From the NCBI RefSeq assembly GCF_007109405.1, contig NZ_VJOY01000012.1, forward strand, positions 62,001 to 126,000: a DNA stretch of 64,000 bases, given 5' to 3'. Positions 21,240 through 29,187 of this stretch are shown here, one piece after another. Under the pieces are notes generated by a model. That model was given only the letters and a program-made list of their open reading frames with translations. It had not been told where the DNA came from and did no database searches. The stretch's first letter is position 1. Each line of letters begins with the position of its first letter. The position numbers and the translations under genes are program-made. This DNA is from Pseudomonas mangiferae (GTDB taxonomy: Bacteria; Pseudomonadota; Gammaproteobacteria; Pseudomonadales; Pseudomonadaceae).

Positions 21240-22022
21240 ATGCCCCTCGATTTCCACCAGATCGACGCCTTCGCCACGGGCCTCTTCGCCGGCAACCCGG
21301 CGATGGTCTATCGCCTCGACCACTGGCTCGACGACGACCTGATGCAGCGCATCGCCGCCGAGCACAACCTGTCGGAAACCGCCTTCGTGGTCCGCGAGGG
21401 CGCCGGCTGGCGCATCCGCTGGTTCACCCCCTCCGCCGAAGTGCCGCTGTGTGGCCATGCCACCCTGGCCGCTGCCCACGTGTTGTTCCAGGTGTATGGC
21501 GAGCCGGGGCAGCGACTGGACTTCGTCTGCCGCAGCGGCGCCCTGGCGGTGGCGCGGGAGGGCGAGCGGCTGGTGCTGGACTTCCCCGCGCAACCGGCCC
21601 GGCCCATCGCGGCACCCGAGGGCCTGGCGGACATGCTCGGCCAGACGCCGGTGGCGGTGCTGGACGCGCCGCAACTGCTGGTGGTGCTGGAGTCGGAAGA
21701 GGCGCTACGGGCCTGCGCGCCGGACATGGCCGCCCTGAAGCGCCTGCCCTGGGGGCTGGTGATCGTGACGGCGAAAGGCCGGGAGCTGGACTTCGTTTCC
21801 CGCTGCTTCGCGCCGACGATCGGCATCGACGAGGACCCGGTGACCGGATCGGCCCATTGCATCCTGGTGCCCTACTGGGCCGAGCGGCTGGGTCGCACGG
21901 CGCTGGAGGCGTCCCAGGGCGGCGCCCGGGGCGGGCGTCTGTGGTGCCGGCTGGAAGGGGAGCGGGTGAAGATCGGCGGCCACGCGGTGATCGTCGCCAG
22001 CGGCCGCCTGCACCTGGCGTGA
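21240..22022 (+). CDS. PhzF family isomerase-like protein
   Basis: 260-aa PhzF/DAPEP-epimerase-fold protein. The general-acid Glu lies in HNLSETAFV and the family motifs FTPSAEVPLCGHATLAAAHV and GIDEDPVTGSAHC are present. PhzF members isomerise diverse substrates; this one has no phenazine genes nearby, so it is an orphan of unknown substrate. ATG at 21240 chosen with a GGAG nine bases upstream; the frame is open from 21093 but that part is GC-rich noise. Confidence 0.88.
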   Translation: MPLDFHQIDAFATGLFAGNPAMVYRLDHWLDDDLMQRIAAEHNLSETAFVVREGAGWRIRWFTPSAEVPLCGHATLAAAHVLFQVYGEPGQRLDFVCRSGALAVAREGERLVLDFPAQPARPIAAPEGLADMLGQTPVAVLDAPQLLVVLESEEALRACAPDMAALKRLPWGLVIVTAKGRELDFVSRCFAPTIGIDEDPVTGSAHCILVPYWAERLGRTALEASQGGARGGRLWCRLEGERVKIGGHAVIVASGRLHLA

Positions 22023-22028
22023 GGCGAT

Positions 22029-23126
22029 TCAGGCGGCGCCGCTGAAGCGGCGCACGCCGTCCTCCTGGTTGGCCGGGGCGGCGGCGCTGGCCGGGTAGAG
22101 CACCAGATGTGCGGCCGCGACGCGGATGCCCACCTGCTGCCCCGGCGCGTAGTCGGTCTGGCTGGGGAACACCGACTCCAGCTGTGTGCCGGTGGGTAAC
22201 CGCAGGCGGTACAGGGTCGCTGCGCCGAGGAACGTCTTGCCCAGCACCTGGGCCTGCAGCGGGCTGTCCGGCGCGTGGACGATGTCGTCCGGGCGCAGCA
22301 GCACGTCCACCGCGCTGCCGCTCTGCCAGGAATAGGCCCGGTTACCGCGGATCACCCCCAGTTCGGTCTGCACCGTGTCCGGGCTCTGCATCTCGCCGCG
22401 GATGAAATAGCCCTGGCCGATGAAGCTGGCGACGAAGGGCGTCTGCGGCTCGTGGTAGAGGTTGTAGGGGGTATCCCACTGCTCCAGGCGACCCTGGTTG
22501 AAGACGCCCACCTGGTCGCACACGGCGAAGGCTTCTTCCTGGTCATGGGTCACCAGGATGGCGCTGGTGCCGCGACTCTTGAGGATGTCGCGCACTTCGT
22601 GGCTGAGGCGCCGGCGCAGTTCGCCGTCCAGGTTGGAGAACGGCTCGTCCAGCAACAGCAGCAGCGGTTCCGGCGCCAGCGCCCGGGCCAGGGAGACCCG
22701 TTGCTGCTGACCGCCGGACAGCTCGTGGGGGTAGCGCTTGCCGAGGCTGGCTAGGTTCACCAGCTCCAGCAACTCGGCAGTGATGCGCGCCTTGTCCGGA
22801 TGCTTGCGGATGCCGAAGGCCACGTTGTCCGCCACGCTCAGGTGGGGGAACAGCGCGTAGTCCTGGAACACCATGCCGATCCGGCGTTTCTCCGGGGCGA
22901 GGGTGTGGCCGGCGGCGGACAGCCGCTCGCCGGCCAGGCGAATCTCGCCGTCCTGCACCGGCTCGAAGCCGGCGATGGCGCGCAGGGTGGTGGTCTTGCC
23001 GCAGCCCGAGGAGCCCAGCAGGCAACCGATGTCGCCGGCCCTCAGGTTCAGGTTGAGGTGATGGACCACGGTCTGGTCGTGGTAGCCACAGGCGACGTCG
23101 CGAAGGCTGAGCAGGGTGTCGTTCAT
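22029..23126 (-). CDS. ABC transporter ATP-binding protein, FbpC/PotA-like, without a permease nearby
   Basis: 365-aa ATPase: Walker [10 protein letters not shown] (residues 38-46), signature LSGGQ (136-140), Walker B LLLLLDEP (155-162), H-loop THDQEEA and a C-terminal TOBE domain (about 280-350). This architecture belongs to iron(III), polyamine or sulfate importers. No permease or binding-protein gene is present in the window, so its partner is elsewhere. Start overlaps the argF stop by ATGA, so it is translated with argF and should share ArgR control. Confidence 0.87.
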   Translation of the reverse strand: MNDTLLSLRDVACGYHDQTVVHHLNLNLRAGDIGCLLGSSGCGKTTTLRAIAGFEPVQDGEIRLAGERLSAAGHTLAPEKRRIGMVFQDYALFPHLSVADNVAFGIRKHPDKARITAELLELVNLASLGKRYPHELSGGQQQRVSLARALAPEPLLLLLDEPFSNLDGELRRRLSHEVRDILKSRGTSAILVTHDQEEAFAVCDQVGVFNQGRLEQWDTPYNLYHEPQTPFVASFIGQGYFIRGEMQSPDTVQTELGVIRGNRAYSWQSGSAVDVLLRPDDIVHAPDSPLQAQVLGKTFLGAATLYRLRLPTGTQLESVFPSQTDYAPGQQVGIRVAAAHLVLYPASAAAPANQEDGVRRFSGAA

Positions 23127-24040
23127 GCGTGGGAGGCGTGTTCGATGAGGAATTCGAGAAGCGCTTTCTGCGCGTGTAGACGGTTCTCGGCCTGGTCCCA
23201 GGCGCGGGCGCGGGGGTCGTCCAGCAGGTCCTCGCTGATCTCCTCGCCGCGGTGGGCGGGCAGGCAGTGCAGGAACAGCACCCCCGGGTCGGCGGCATCC
23301 AGCAGCGCCCGGTCCACCTGGTAGGGCCGGAACAGCGCCAGGCGCCGCTCGCCGTCCTCTTCCTGGCCCATGGAGGTCCAGACGTCGGTGCTCACCAGGT
23401 GCGCACCGGCCACCGCTTCCCGTGGGTCGCGGACGATCTCCACGCGGCCGGCGGCGCGTTCGAGGAACGCGGCCTTCGGCTCGAACCCCTCGGGGCAGGC
23501 GATGCGCAGGCGGAAGTCGAATTGCTCCGCCGCTTCGATGTAGGTGTTGCACATGTTGTTGCCGTCGCCGATCCAGGCCACCGTCTTGCCGGCGATAGTG
23601 CCACGCTGTTCCAGATAGGTCTGCATGTCGGCGAGCAATTGGCACGGGTGCAGGTCATCGGACAGGCCATTGATCACCGGCACCCGGGAGTGGGCGGCGA
23701 ACTCGGTCAGGGTGCTGTGGGCGAAAGTGCGGATCATCACCCCGTCCACCATCCGCGACATCACCCGGGCACAGTCGGCGATGGGCTCGCCACGGCCGAG
23801 CTGGGTGTCGCGGGGGGACAGGAAGATCGCCTGGCCGCCGAACTGGATCATGCCCGCCTCGAAGGACAGCCGGGTACGGGTGGAGGCCTTCTCGAAGATC
23901 ATCCCCAGTACCCGGTTGCGCAGGGGTTCGTAGAGCACGCCGCGGTCGCGCAGGTCCTTCAACTCCACGCCTCGGCGGATCAGGCTGTTCAGCTCGGCGG
24001 GCGTACAGTCCATCAACGAGAGAAAATGCCTAATGCTCAT
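23123..24040 (-). CDS. argF: Ornithine carbamoyltransferase, anabolic
   Basis: 305-aa enzyme forming citrulline from ornithine and carbamoyl phosphate, step six of arginine synthesis. Carbamoyl-phosphate motif STRTR at 53-57, HPCQ at 131-134, ornithine-site DGNNMCNT and [10 protein letters not shown] (from 258) are all present. Length matches anabolic ArgF rather than catabolic ArcB. Tandem ArgR-type sites lie about 95-135 bases upstream. Confidence 0.96.
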   Translation of the reverse strand: MSIRHFLSLMDCTPAELNSLIRRGVELKDLRDRGVLYEPLRNRVLGMIFEKASTRTRLSFEAGMIQFGGQAIFLSPRDTQLGRGEPIADCARVMSRMVDGVMIRTFAHSTLTEFAAHSRVPVINGLSDDLHPCQLLADMQTYLEQRGTIAGKTVAWIGDGNNMCNTYIEAAEQFDFRLRIACPEGFEPKAAFLERAAGRVEIVRDPREAVAGAHLVSTDVWTSMGQEEDGERRLALFRPYQVDRALLDAADPGVLFLHCLPAHRGEEISEDLLDDPRARAWDQAENRLHAQKALLEFLIEHASHA

Positions 24041-24132
24041 GATTCACACCTTACATCGGGCCGGGCTTCCTTTTTATTGGGAAAAGAAGGGAAGCCGCGG
24101 CAAAGGCCGCGTGAAGCGACGGAAAAAGGGAA

Positions 24133-24174
24133 AGGCGCGATCTTATAAGTAAATGTCGCCGGGGAACAAGGCGC
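24133..24174 (+). promoter_or_regulatory. Tandem ArgR half-sites upstream of argF
   Basis: TGTCGC-N8-AA-N5 matches exactly at 24154-24174 (TGTCGCCGGGGAACAAGGCG onward), the P. aeruginosa ArgR 21-base half-site. The preceding 21 bases (24133-24153) fit more loosely as AGGCGC-N8-AA-N5. Two adjacent direct half-sites are the known ArgR binding pattern and would repress argF when arginine is present. Confidence 0.7.
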
Positions 24175-24334
24175 GGTGACCGGCCGGTACCGAGGCCCCG
24201 AGCCTGCCCGGAATCGCGGTCCCGGCGCAATGGCGGGATGTGCAGGATTCCCCGACGTAAGGACGACGAAACGCCGGAACGCCCAAGCGGCACCGTGAGA
24301 CTGAACAGGGAGAACCCCTGAAAGGAGACTCCAA

Positions 24335-24559
24335 ATGACTCTGTGGACTATCTGCGCCCTTACGGTCGCCGTGGCGATCGCGCTGTTCGACCTGTGGGCG
24401 TTGCTGAGCGTGTTCCGAAGCGACAAGCCCTTGGGCGTCCGGCTTGGCTGGGCGGCGGTCATCGTGGCGTTGCCGGTGATCGGCCTGGCGGTCTGGGGCA
24501 AGTTCGGTCCCCGGGCGGTGGTGGAGCCGCCCAGTTCGCCCGAACATAGCAAGGGCTGA
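24335..24559 (+). CDS. PLDc_N domain small membrane protein
   Basis: 74-aa protein with two membrane helices (about residues 4-27 and 37-55) and the conserved LPVIGLAVWGKFGPR end of the PLDc_N family (the membrane anchor domain of cardiolipin synthases, here on its own). A GAAAGGAGACT ribosome site precedes the ATG. Free-standing PLDc_N proteins are common in pseudomonad stress clusters; function unknown. Confidence 0.75.
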   Translation: MTLWTICALTVAVAIALFDLWALLSVFRSDKPLGVRLGWAAVIVALPVIGLAVWGKFGPRAVVEPPSSPEHSKG

Positions 24560-24722
24560 CGATACCGATTGGGTTCAGTGGCCCGTGAGCCAACCTGCCG
24601 GGGCGTTCCGGTGGCCGAAAGCTGTGCGCCGCGCCGCTTGCGGACGAATAGCTCTTGGCGAATTTAGAGGGTCGGCGCTAGCGTTAGGCTTCCATGGGTC
24701 TTGGATTCAGGAGGAAATCAAG

Positions 24723-24941
24723 ATGAACTTCGAACAGTTCCAGCAATTCTGCGTCACCAATCGCAGCAAGTCGCTGGCGCTCACGGCAATGCGCGAGCAC
24801 TTGCTGGCGACAGGGCGTGAGGGGGATCGCCTGGTCGCCAGCGAATGCCTGGCGAAGCGATTGGAAATTCTTCAGCAAATGAATGCGGTATGCGGGGAGT
24901 TTCCCCAGGATGCCGGCCGCGCCGCCAATTTCATGCGCTGA
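24723..24941 (+). CDS. Small hypothetical protein, 72 aa
   Basis: I do not recognise this protein. It is a soluble, helical-looking 72-aa sequence starting MNFEQFQQFCVTNRSKSLAL and ending DAGRAANFMR, with two cysteines. A strong GGAGGAAATCAAG lies just before the ATG, the best reason to call it real. It opens the stretch of small accessory genes between argF and the large sensor kinase. Confidence 0.6.
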   Translation: MNFEQFQQFCVTNRSKSLALTAMREHLLATGREGDRLVASECLAKRLEILQQMNAVCGEFPQDAGRAANFMR

Positions 24942-25351
24942 GCACCGGTGACCCGCGTGCGGCCTGTGTCTGGCCGTATGCGGGTAACCACGTTCACCCT
25001 TCGGTCCAGCAGCGCGATCAGGTCTAGGACTTCCTTGAGGAGTCGTCGTAACGGGGTCCAGCGCTTCGGAAACAGTCTTGCCAGGATGGTGGTTCCGCCC
25101 GCGTTGGGTTCTCCATCTTCAGCACAATGCCCTAGAGCCCCGGTCACGACCCGGTGCGGCCGTGTCATGCAGGCGCCCAGTACCAGTCGATACTCCGCCA
25201 CGTTGGGGACATAGTTAGTGTCATGCGCCATAGCAACGCTTTCTGCATATGAGGTCAATTGACCATCATAAAAAGCGTTTGCATCAAGCAGTCCGCCCTT
25301 CATTCCAGCGTGATTATTTATATAGTCGACCATCGGAAAAGAATTTGGCAT
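24872..25351 (-). CDS. Doubtful ORF in a gene-poor stretch
   Basis: An open frame of 159 codons crosses the otherwise empty stretch 24942-25493. Its first 60 residues have ordinary composition (MVDYINNHAGMKGG, DANAFYDGQLTSYAESVAM), the later part looks less protein-like, and its 3' end runs under the 72-aa gene on the other strand. No Shine-Dalgarno precedes the ATG and no family is recognised. The stretch is visibly poorer in GC than neighbours. It may be a remnant or not coding. Confidence 0.22.
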   Translation of the reverse strand: MPNSFPMVDYINNHAGMKGGLLDANAFYDGQLTSYAESVAMAHDTNYVPNVAEYRLVLGACMTRPHRVVTGALGHCAEDGEPNAGGTTILARLFPKRWTPLRRLLKEVLDLIALLDRRVNVVTRIRPDTGRTRVTGAQRMKLAARPASWGNSPHTAFIC

Positions 25352-25445
25352 GGATATTTAAGCGAAGCGGTTAATTGCATTTTGATTGCGAACGTTACCA
25401 TTTGTCCGTTTCGAAGAACTCCCGGGAGTGCCTATCTCTCTCAAT

Positions 25446-25471
25446 CATAAGAAGCAATGGTGCTTCTTATG
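25446..25471 (+). promoter_or_regulatory. Perfect 11-bp hairpin in the leader of the KGG gene
   Basis: CATAAGAAGCA (25446-25456), loop ATGG, TGCTTCTTATG (25461-25471) form a perfect stem ending 22 bases before the start codon and about 9 before the AGGAG. There is no T-run after it, so it is not an ordinary terminator. It could be an operator palindrome or a 5' UTR structure affecting stability or translation. Confidence 0.55.
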
Positions 25472-25493
25472 CAACGTATCAAGGAGAATGAAA

Positions 25494-25655
25494 ATGGCCG
25501 ATAATCGCCAAGGCAATAACAACCCGGGTAACTTTGCCAACGACCGTGAACGCGCTGCCGAAGCCGGCCGTAAAGGCGGACAGTCCAGCGGCGGTAACTT
25601 CGCCAATGATCGCGAAAAAGCGTCGGAAGCCGGCCGCAAGGGCGGACAGCACTAA
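25494..25655 (+). CDS. KGG-motif stress protein (GsiB/YciG-like)
   Basis: 53-aa hydrophilic protein of two near-identical repeats, NFANDRERAAEAGRKGGQSS and NFANDREKASEAGRKGGQ, each ending in the KGG motif of general-stress proteins such as E. coli YciG and B. subtilis GsiB. Start at the second of two close ATGs, with AGGAG eight bases before it. Proteins of this type are small, unstructured and stress-induced. The gene is bounded by a leader hairpin and a strong terminator, so it is a single-gene unit beside DUF892 and catalase remains. Confidence 0.88.
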   Translation: MADNRQGNNNPGNFANDRERAAEAGRKGGQSSGGNFANDREKASEAGRKGGQH

Positions 25656-25674
25656 TTGAGTGCTGGCAGTAGAA

Positions 25675-25737
25675 AATACTCCGTGTGAATGACCGCGGGC
25701 ATGAGGGGTGAAACCTGGTATTCACGCGGAGTATTCC
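25675..25737 (+). repeat. Long inverted repeat 3' of the KGG gene
   Basis: AATACTCCGTGTGAAT (from 25675) pairs with ATTCACGCGGAGTATT (ending about 25735) with a single G-U position and a loop of about 28 bases, starting some 20 bases after the KGG stop. It may fold as a 3' stabilising structure ahead of the true terminator at 25778. Confidence 0.5.
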
Positions 25738-25777
25738 TTGAATAACTACGTTTATTTGATGTGGCGTTGAACCAAAG

Positions 25778-25821
25778 ACTCGCATTGGTTCTTCTCGGTC
25801 AGGAGCCAATGCGAGTTTTTG
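25778..25821 (+). terminator. Rho-independent terminator for the KGG gene
   Basis: ACTCGCATTGGTTC (25778-25791) pairs with GAGCCAATGCGAGT (25803-25816), 14 base pairs with one G-U, followed by TTTTTG. Confidence 0.85.
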
Positions 25822-25862
25822 TTGGATTTCAAACAGCGCACTAACGAAGTGCTAAACGAAGA

Positions 25863-25883
25863 AAGCCCTGCATCGCAGGGCCT
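25863..25883 (-). terminator. Terminator for the DUF892 gene (minus strand)
   Basis: GCCCTGC (25865-25871), loop ATC, GCAGGGC (25875-25881); on the minus strand it is followed by TTTCTTCG. It lies 20 bases past the stop of the DUF892 gene. Confidence 0.7.
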
Positions 25884-25901
25884 TTGGCGGCGGACCTGGC
25901 C

Positions 25902-26414
25902 TCAGCGTTTGGCCGTGGCGTCCGGATCTTCCGAACGGCGCATGAAGGCCTGGGTGGTTTCCGGCAGATGGTCCAGCAACCACTGGGCCATGGCCTTCTC
26001 CTGCTCCAGGATGCGCTCGCAGGCCGACGCGGTCTGCTCGTCACCCAGTTCCCGGGCGGCGGCGATCAACACGGTGTAGGTGGAAATCTCAACGCATTCA
26101 AAGGTATAGCCGGCCATGGCGCCCTTCACCACCTCGTCGCTCATGGCCATGCTACCCACTGCCTGGCCGAAGGCCATGAGCTTGCCCGCCAGGTCCTTGA
26201 AGGTGGACGTGGAGCCGCCCAGTCGGATGATGCATTCATCCAGCAGACGCTGCTGCCCCCGGGTTTCCTCGATGTGTTCCTCGATGCGGGCCTTGAGCTG
26301 CGGATAATGTTCCAGGCGGCTCGACTGGGCCTTCAGCATCTGTTCCGCCTGTTGCTCCATGCCGTGGGCATCCCGCAGCCAATCCAGCAAGTTGTCTTTC
26401 TTGGACGTCGTCAT
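25902..26414 (-). CDS. DUF892 ferritin-like protein (YciE/YciF family), copy 1
   Basis: 170-aa four-helix ferritin-like protein. Acidic/His positions of the di-iron fold recur in HYPQLKARIEEHIEETRGQQ and GYTFECVEISTYTVLI. E. coli YciE/YciF relatives are stress-induced; a metal-linked protective role is inferred. Starts MTTSKKDNLLDWLRDAHGME with a GGAGACC-type ribosome site. It reads opposite to the KGG gene and has its own terminator. A second, divergent DUF892 gene lies at 28669. Confidence 0.87.
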   Translation of the reverse strand: MTTSKKDNLLDWLRDAHGMEQQAEQMLKAQSSRLEHYPQLKARIEEHIEETRGQQRLLDECIIRLGGSTSTFKDLAGKLMAFGQAVGSMAMSDEVVKGAMAGYTFECVEISTYTVLIAAARELGDEQTASACERILEQEKAMAQWLLDHLPETTQAFMRRSEDPDATAKR

Positions 26415-26470
26415 TACGGTCTCCTGGGTATGAGGTTGACCTTATGATCGTCCCCTGATGGGGAGTATTA

Positions 26471-26610
26471 GGTCCTGTACGGAAAGTGCCTGCGCTCGGT
26501 GATGCTGCGTTAAAAACAAACTCAGAATGCTCTTTTACAGCACGTAAACTCCGCTTCTTCGCCTCTTTTTGCCTTGCCTGACCTTCGCTCGACGACTTTC
26601 GTACAGAACC
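26471..26610. mobile_element. MITE-like element, about 140 bp
   Basis: The stretch is bounded by imperfect inverted ends, GGTCCTGTACGGAAAG on the left and CTTTCGTACAGAACC on the right (reverse complement GGTTCTGTACGAAAG). The inside is itself partly palindromic (TTTACAGCACGTAAA near the centre) and has no ORF. I recall closely similar sequences scattered in Pseudomonas intergenic regions. No transposase gene is present and no clear target-site duplication could be fixed. The rest of the 26415-26780 gap shows nothing else. Confidence 0.5.
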
Positions 26611-26780
26611 TGGTTCCGAGCTTCGGCCGAACAGCTTTGCTGAATTATTTATTTATGATTCCACGCCGTAGGTGTCAGTTTATTGCCATTATTTCGTTCG
26701 TCCGGAGTGCAAAACCGACGCCGCTTACATTTCCTCCGTTATGACGACGGGCAAATCGTCCATATTCAGGGAAGAGCTTC

Positions 26781-26978
26781 ATGAATTATTACGCAACGGC
26801 AGCTGGCAATGGCTCGGTCTTGATGGAAGCCAATACGCGTTGTCCTGCATTACGTGCCAATGCAACGCACGAATGGCTGGCCGGGAAAACGCTTCCTGGA
26901 AGGTGGGTCCGTTTGGCGAAGATTGACGTCCAGGTGGGCCCATACGAAGACGGGTATTCATTCAGCGATAGCGCATGA
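26781..26978 (+). CDS. Possible small protein, 65 aa
   Basis: Unrecognised 65-codon ORF (MNYYATAAGNGSVLMEANTR at the start, YEDGYSFSDSA at the end) preceded by GGGAAGAGC. Codon use is less GC-biased than in core genes. An overlapping frame from 26672 is also open, so the coding choice is uncertain. It lies between the MITE-like element and the catalase pseudogene. Confidence 0.35.
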   Translation: MNYYATAAGNGSVLMEANTRCPALRANATHEWLAGKTLPGRWVRLAKIDVQVGPYEDGYSFSDSA

Positions 26979-27022
26979 AATTCCGGCTAGCAACGTACAC
27001 CCCATAACGCCCTGAGAGGTTC

Positions 27023-27323
27023 ATGCACAACAAGCGGCTGCAATACACCGTACGCATCGCCGAGCGGAACCCGGCGAACCGACTGCTGGAGCAAATCGGC
27101 GGTCCTCAGGGCGAATGGAGCGCAGCCAATGACCCGGAATGGACCTACATCGAGTCGCCGCAGCCGGCGATGGATGGTGTGATGGAACCGCTACGATGAT
27201 TCTTCGGCGGACGAGCAGGACACCCTGGCAAATAGGGTGGTGCGTACCCTGTCCGATCCGGAAGCCGATCCGCTCACCGGCGCCGAACTGGGATCGTTAT
27301 CCCACGCCACCGGCCAGCGTTGA
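27023..27323 (+). pseudogene. katN: Manganese catalase (KatN-type) pseudogene with large internal deletion
   Basis: The first 31 codons read MHNKRLQYTVRIAERNPANR then LLEQIGGPQGE, the start of pseudomonad manganese catalases. The frame then jumps directly to EWTYIESPQPAMDG, which belongs near the C-terminus. Later C-terminal pieces appear in two other frames: DGTATMIL, then SADEQDTLANRVVRTLSDPE and ADPLTGAELGS with a stop at 27321. So about 200 codons, including all manganese ligands, are missing and at least two frameshifts follow. A GAGAGG ribosome site and a downstream terminator remain. The intact enzyme would be a 290-aa-class dimanganese catalase. Confidence 0.85.
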
Positions 27324-27331
27324 CCGGGCAT

Positions 27332-27366
27332 AAAAAAGGCGGTGCATGCCTTGCACCGCCTTTTTT
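27332..27366. terminator. Bidirectional terminator between catalase remnant and DUF3606 gene
   Basis: A6-GGCGGTGCA (27332-27346), loop TGCCT, TGCACCGCC-T6 (27352-27366): a perfect stem with A and T runs on both sides, serving the converging genes. Confidence 0.9.
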
Positions 27367-27378
27367 GTTTCCTCGCAC

Positions 27379-27552
27379 TCAGTGTTTGAGATGGGCGCGA
27401 ACCTTGTCCGCCGAGACGCCCACGGCCTCCACGGCCGCCTTCAATTGGTCCTCGGATACACCCAGGGCCTTGGTCCAGTAATCGACTTCGTGCCGTTCAT
27501 GCACATTGATACGGCTACGGTCGGCACTGCCACGGTTTTTCAGGTCGTCCAT
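27379..27552 (-). CDS. DUF3606 small protein
   Basis: 57-aa protein MDDLKNRGSADRSRINVHER then HEVDYWTKALGVSEDQLKAA and VEAVGVSADKVRAHLKH. The SRINVHE-EVxYWTK-LGVSxxQL pattern is the DUF3606 family, small helical proteins found in stress regions of proteobacteria; molecular role unknown. A GAGGAGTGAGCG ribosome site precedes the ATG. It lies nine bases after the iron-permease-like gene and is in its operon. Confidence 0.85.
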   Translation of the reverse strand: MDDLKNRGSADRSRINVHERHEVDYWTKALGVSEDQLKAAVEAVGVSADKVRAHLKH

Positions 27553-27562
27553 CGCTCACTCC

Positions 27563-28000
27563 TCAATGGGATTCTTTTGGCTCGACAGGGTTGGCTTCAA
27601 CGAGTTGAAGGTCCTCTAGAGAGGTCTCGACCTGCGCTTCGGTTCCAAGCTTGTTGTAGTAAGCCTTCAGGGCTTCCAGTTCCTTGCGATCCATTTCCTC
27701 CAGATTCAACAGCTGATCGTGGGCGCCCTGGGTCGCCCGCAAGAGTTCGTCCAGCTTGATGTGGACGGCGTCGGTGTCCCGGTTCTGGGTGTTCTGGATC
27801 AGGAACACCATGAGGAAGGTGACGATGGTGGTGCCTGTGTTGATGATTAACTGCCAGGTGTCGTTGAAGTGGAAGATCGGCCCGGTGAGCGCCCAGAGCA
27901 CGATGATGGCGATGGCCAGCTGGAACGTTCGGGCACGCCCGCACCACTCGGCCAGGGTGCGGGCGAACGTATGAAAGGTGAAGGGCGTGCGCTTCATCAT
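27563..28000 (-). CDS. Low-affinity iron permease family membrane protein
   Basis: 145-aa protein of the PF04120 (low-affinity iron permease) family: two membrane helices (about residues 25-46 [20 protein letters not shown] and 48-70 [20 protein letters not shown]), followed by the conserved [20 protein letters not shown] and a helical cytoplasmic tail. Despite the family name, bacterial members have not been shown to be iron transporters to my knowledge. First gene of a two-gene operon with DUF3606. Confidence 0.85.
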   Translation of the reverse strand: MMKRTPFTFHTFARTLAEWCGRARTFQLAIAIIVLWALTGPIFHFNDTWQLIINTGTTIVTFLMVFLIQNTQNRDTDAVHIKLDELLRATQGAHDQLLNLEEMDRKELEALKAYYNKLGTEAQVETSLEDLQLVEANPVEPKESH

Positions 28001-28171
28001 GAACTCTTTTTGCGACGGCTAACTCCATTTGACCTCACTGGAAAAAAGGAAAGTTCCGGGAGAATGATCGTTGCAAGTTACTGATATCAAGATGAAGGCC
28101 ATCTTGCAGTTTGCAATCCTTAGAAGTAACGAAATGGGATGAAAGCCGCGGTTTTAAAGGGTTTTCGATGT

Positions 28172-28187
28172 TGGCACGCCCTCTGCA
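28172..28187 (+). promoter_or_regulatory. Sigma-54 promoter candidate before the DUF3509 gene
   Basis: TGGCACG-CCCT-CTGCA matches the RpoN consensus TGGCACG-N4-TTGCW with exact GG-N10-GC spacing and one mismatch (C for the first T). It lies 34 bases before the start codon, consistent with transcription from about 28198 and a short leader with the GGGGGTCGCC ribosome site. Confidence 0.55.
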
Positions 28188-28220
28188 ATAGCTTGGCGGT
28201 ATCCAACTCTGGGGGTCGCC

Positions 28221-28574
28221 ATGAACATCGATTTCGCTACCATCGAAGCCGCCTTTCCCGATTACAACCTTTCCGTTAGCCCGCGTCCGGATGGCTCCCA
28301 TCTGCTGACCCTCTTGAAGGACGGCGAGCTGCACCAGCGCGTGGTACCGGCCCCTCATTCAGGCATTCCAATGCGCACCGAGTGGGTGATCAGCGCAATC
28401 CGCCGCGATCTGGATCTGGAAACCGGCCGCGTCCCCACCGTGGCGGACTTGCAGAGCCAGGCCCGCCGCCTACTGCCCACTTATGCACCCAACACCGAGA
28501 TTTCCTACGAGCGCCGCGTCGACCGCGTACGCACCCGCTACACCCAGAAGGCGGCGCTGCCCCGTTACGCCTGA
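28221..28574 (+). CDS. DUF3509-like small protein
   Basis: 117-aa soluble protein. The N-terminal half (FPDYNLSVSPRPDGSHLLTL, then VVPAPHSGIPMRTEWVISAI and RRDLDLETG) resembles the Pseudomonas-restricted DUF3509 family; the tail DRVRTRYTQKAALPRYA is basic. Function unknown. It has a good RpoN promoter candidate and lies between the iron-permease-like gene (divergent) and DUF892 copy 2 (94 bases downstream, same strand). Confidence 0.7.
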   Translation: MNIDFATIEAAFPDYNLSVSPRPDGSHLLTLLKDGELHQRVVPAPHSGIPMRTEWVISAIRRDLDLETGRVPTVADLQSQARRLLPTYAPNTEISYERRVDRVRTRYTQKAALPRYA

Positions 28575-28668
28575 TGGAGATGGCGGACGCCACTCCAGCG
28601 CCCCGCGAAATCGCTTGTCTTGTGCGGCATCCCCGCCGCTTTCGAACCTGAAAACCACGAGGTGAAAC

Positions 28669-29172
28669 ATGGCCAGAAAGACCATCGAAGATCTGTTCAT
28701 CCATGAGCTGTCCGACATCTACAGTGCCGAGAAGCAAATCACCCGGGCACTGCCGCGCATGGCGCGGTCTTCTACCAACCCGCTGTTGGCAGAAGCCTTC
28801 AAGTCCCACCTGGAAGAAACCCAGGGCCAGATCGAGCGGATCGACCAATTCGTCGAAGCGACGGGCCTGAAGCTCAAGCGCATGAAGTGCGTGGCCATGG
28901 AAGGGCTGGTGGAAGAGGCCAAGGAACTCATCGATGAGATCGAAAAAGGCGAAGTGCTGGATGCCGGCCTGATCGGCGCGGCCCAGAAGGTCGAGCACTA
29001 CGAGATTTCCGGCTACGGCACCCTGATTGCCATGGCCAAGCACCTGGGCATGAAGAGCAGCGCGGTACAACTGCTGGTGGACACCCTGAAGGAAGAAAAG
29101 GCTGCCGACGAGAAGCTGTCGGCCATCGCCGAGCAGGGTGGCGACCAGGCCGCGACCCTGAAGAAAGCCTGA
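28669..29172 (+). CDS. yciF: DUF892 ferritin-like protein (YciF family), copy 2
   Basis: 167-aa ferritin-like four-helix protein beginning MARKTIEDLFIHELSDIYSA, the YciF signature. Candidate di-iron ligands lie in SAEKQITRALP, SHLEETQGQIERID and KVEHYEISGYGTLI. It differs clearly from copy 1 at 25902, so the two are separate subfamilies rather than a recent duplication. Stress protection through metal binding is inferred. Ends 15 bases before a hairpin terminator. Confidence 0.9.
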   Translation: MARKTIEDLFIHELSDIYSAEKQITRALPRMARSSTNPLLAEAFKSHLEETQGQIERIDQFVEATGLKLKRMKCVAMEGLVEEAKELIDEIEKGEVLDAGLIGAAQKVEHYEISGYGTLIAMAKHLGMKSSAVQLLVDTLKEEKAADEKLSAIAEQGGDQAATLKKA

Positions 29173-29187
29173 TTTTTTGGGCATCCC

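Noticed and set aside
26672-26926. GTG-started 84-codon ORF overlapping the 65-aa candidate
   Set aside because: No ribosome site before the GTG; the ATG frame at 26781 with GGGAAGAG is better, though also weak.
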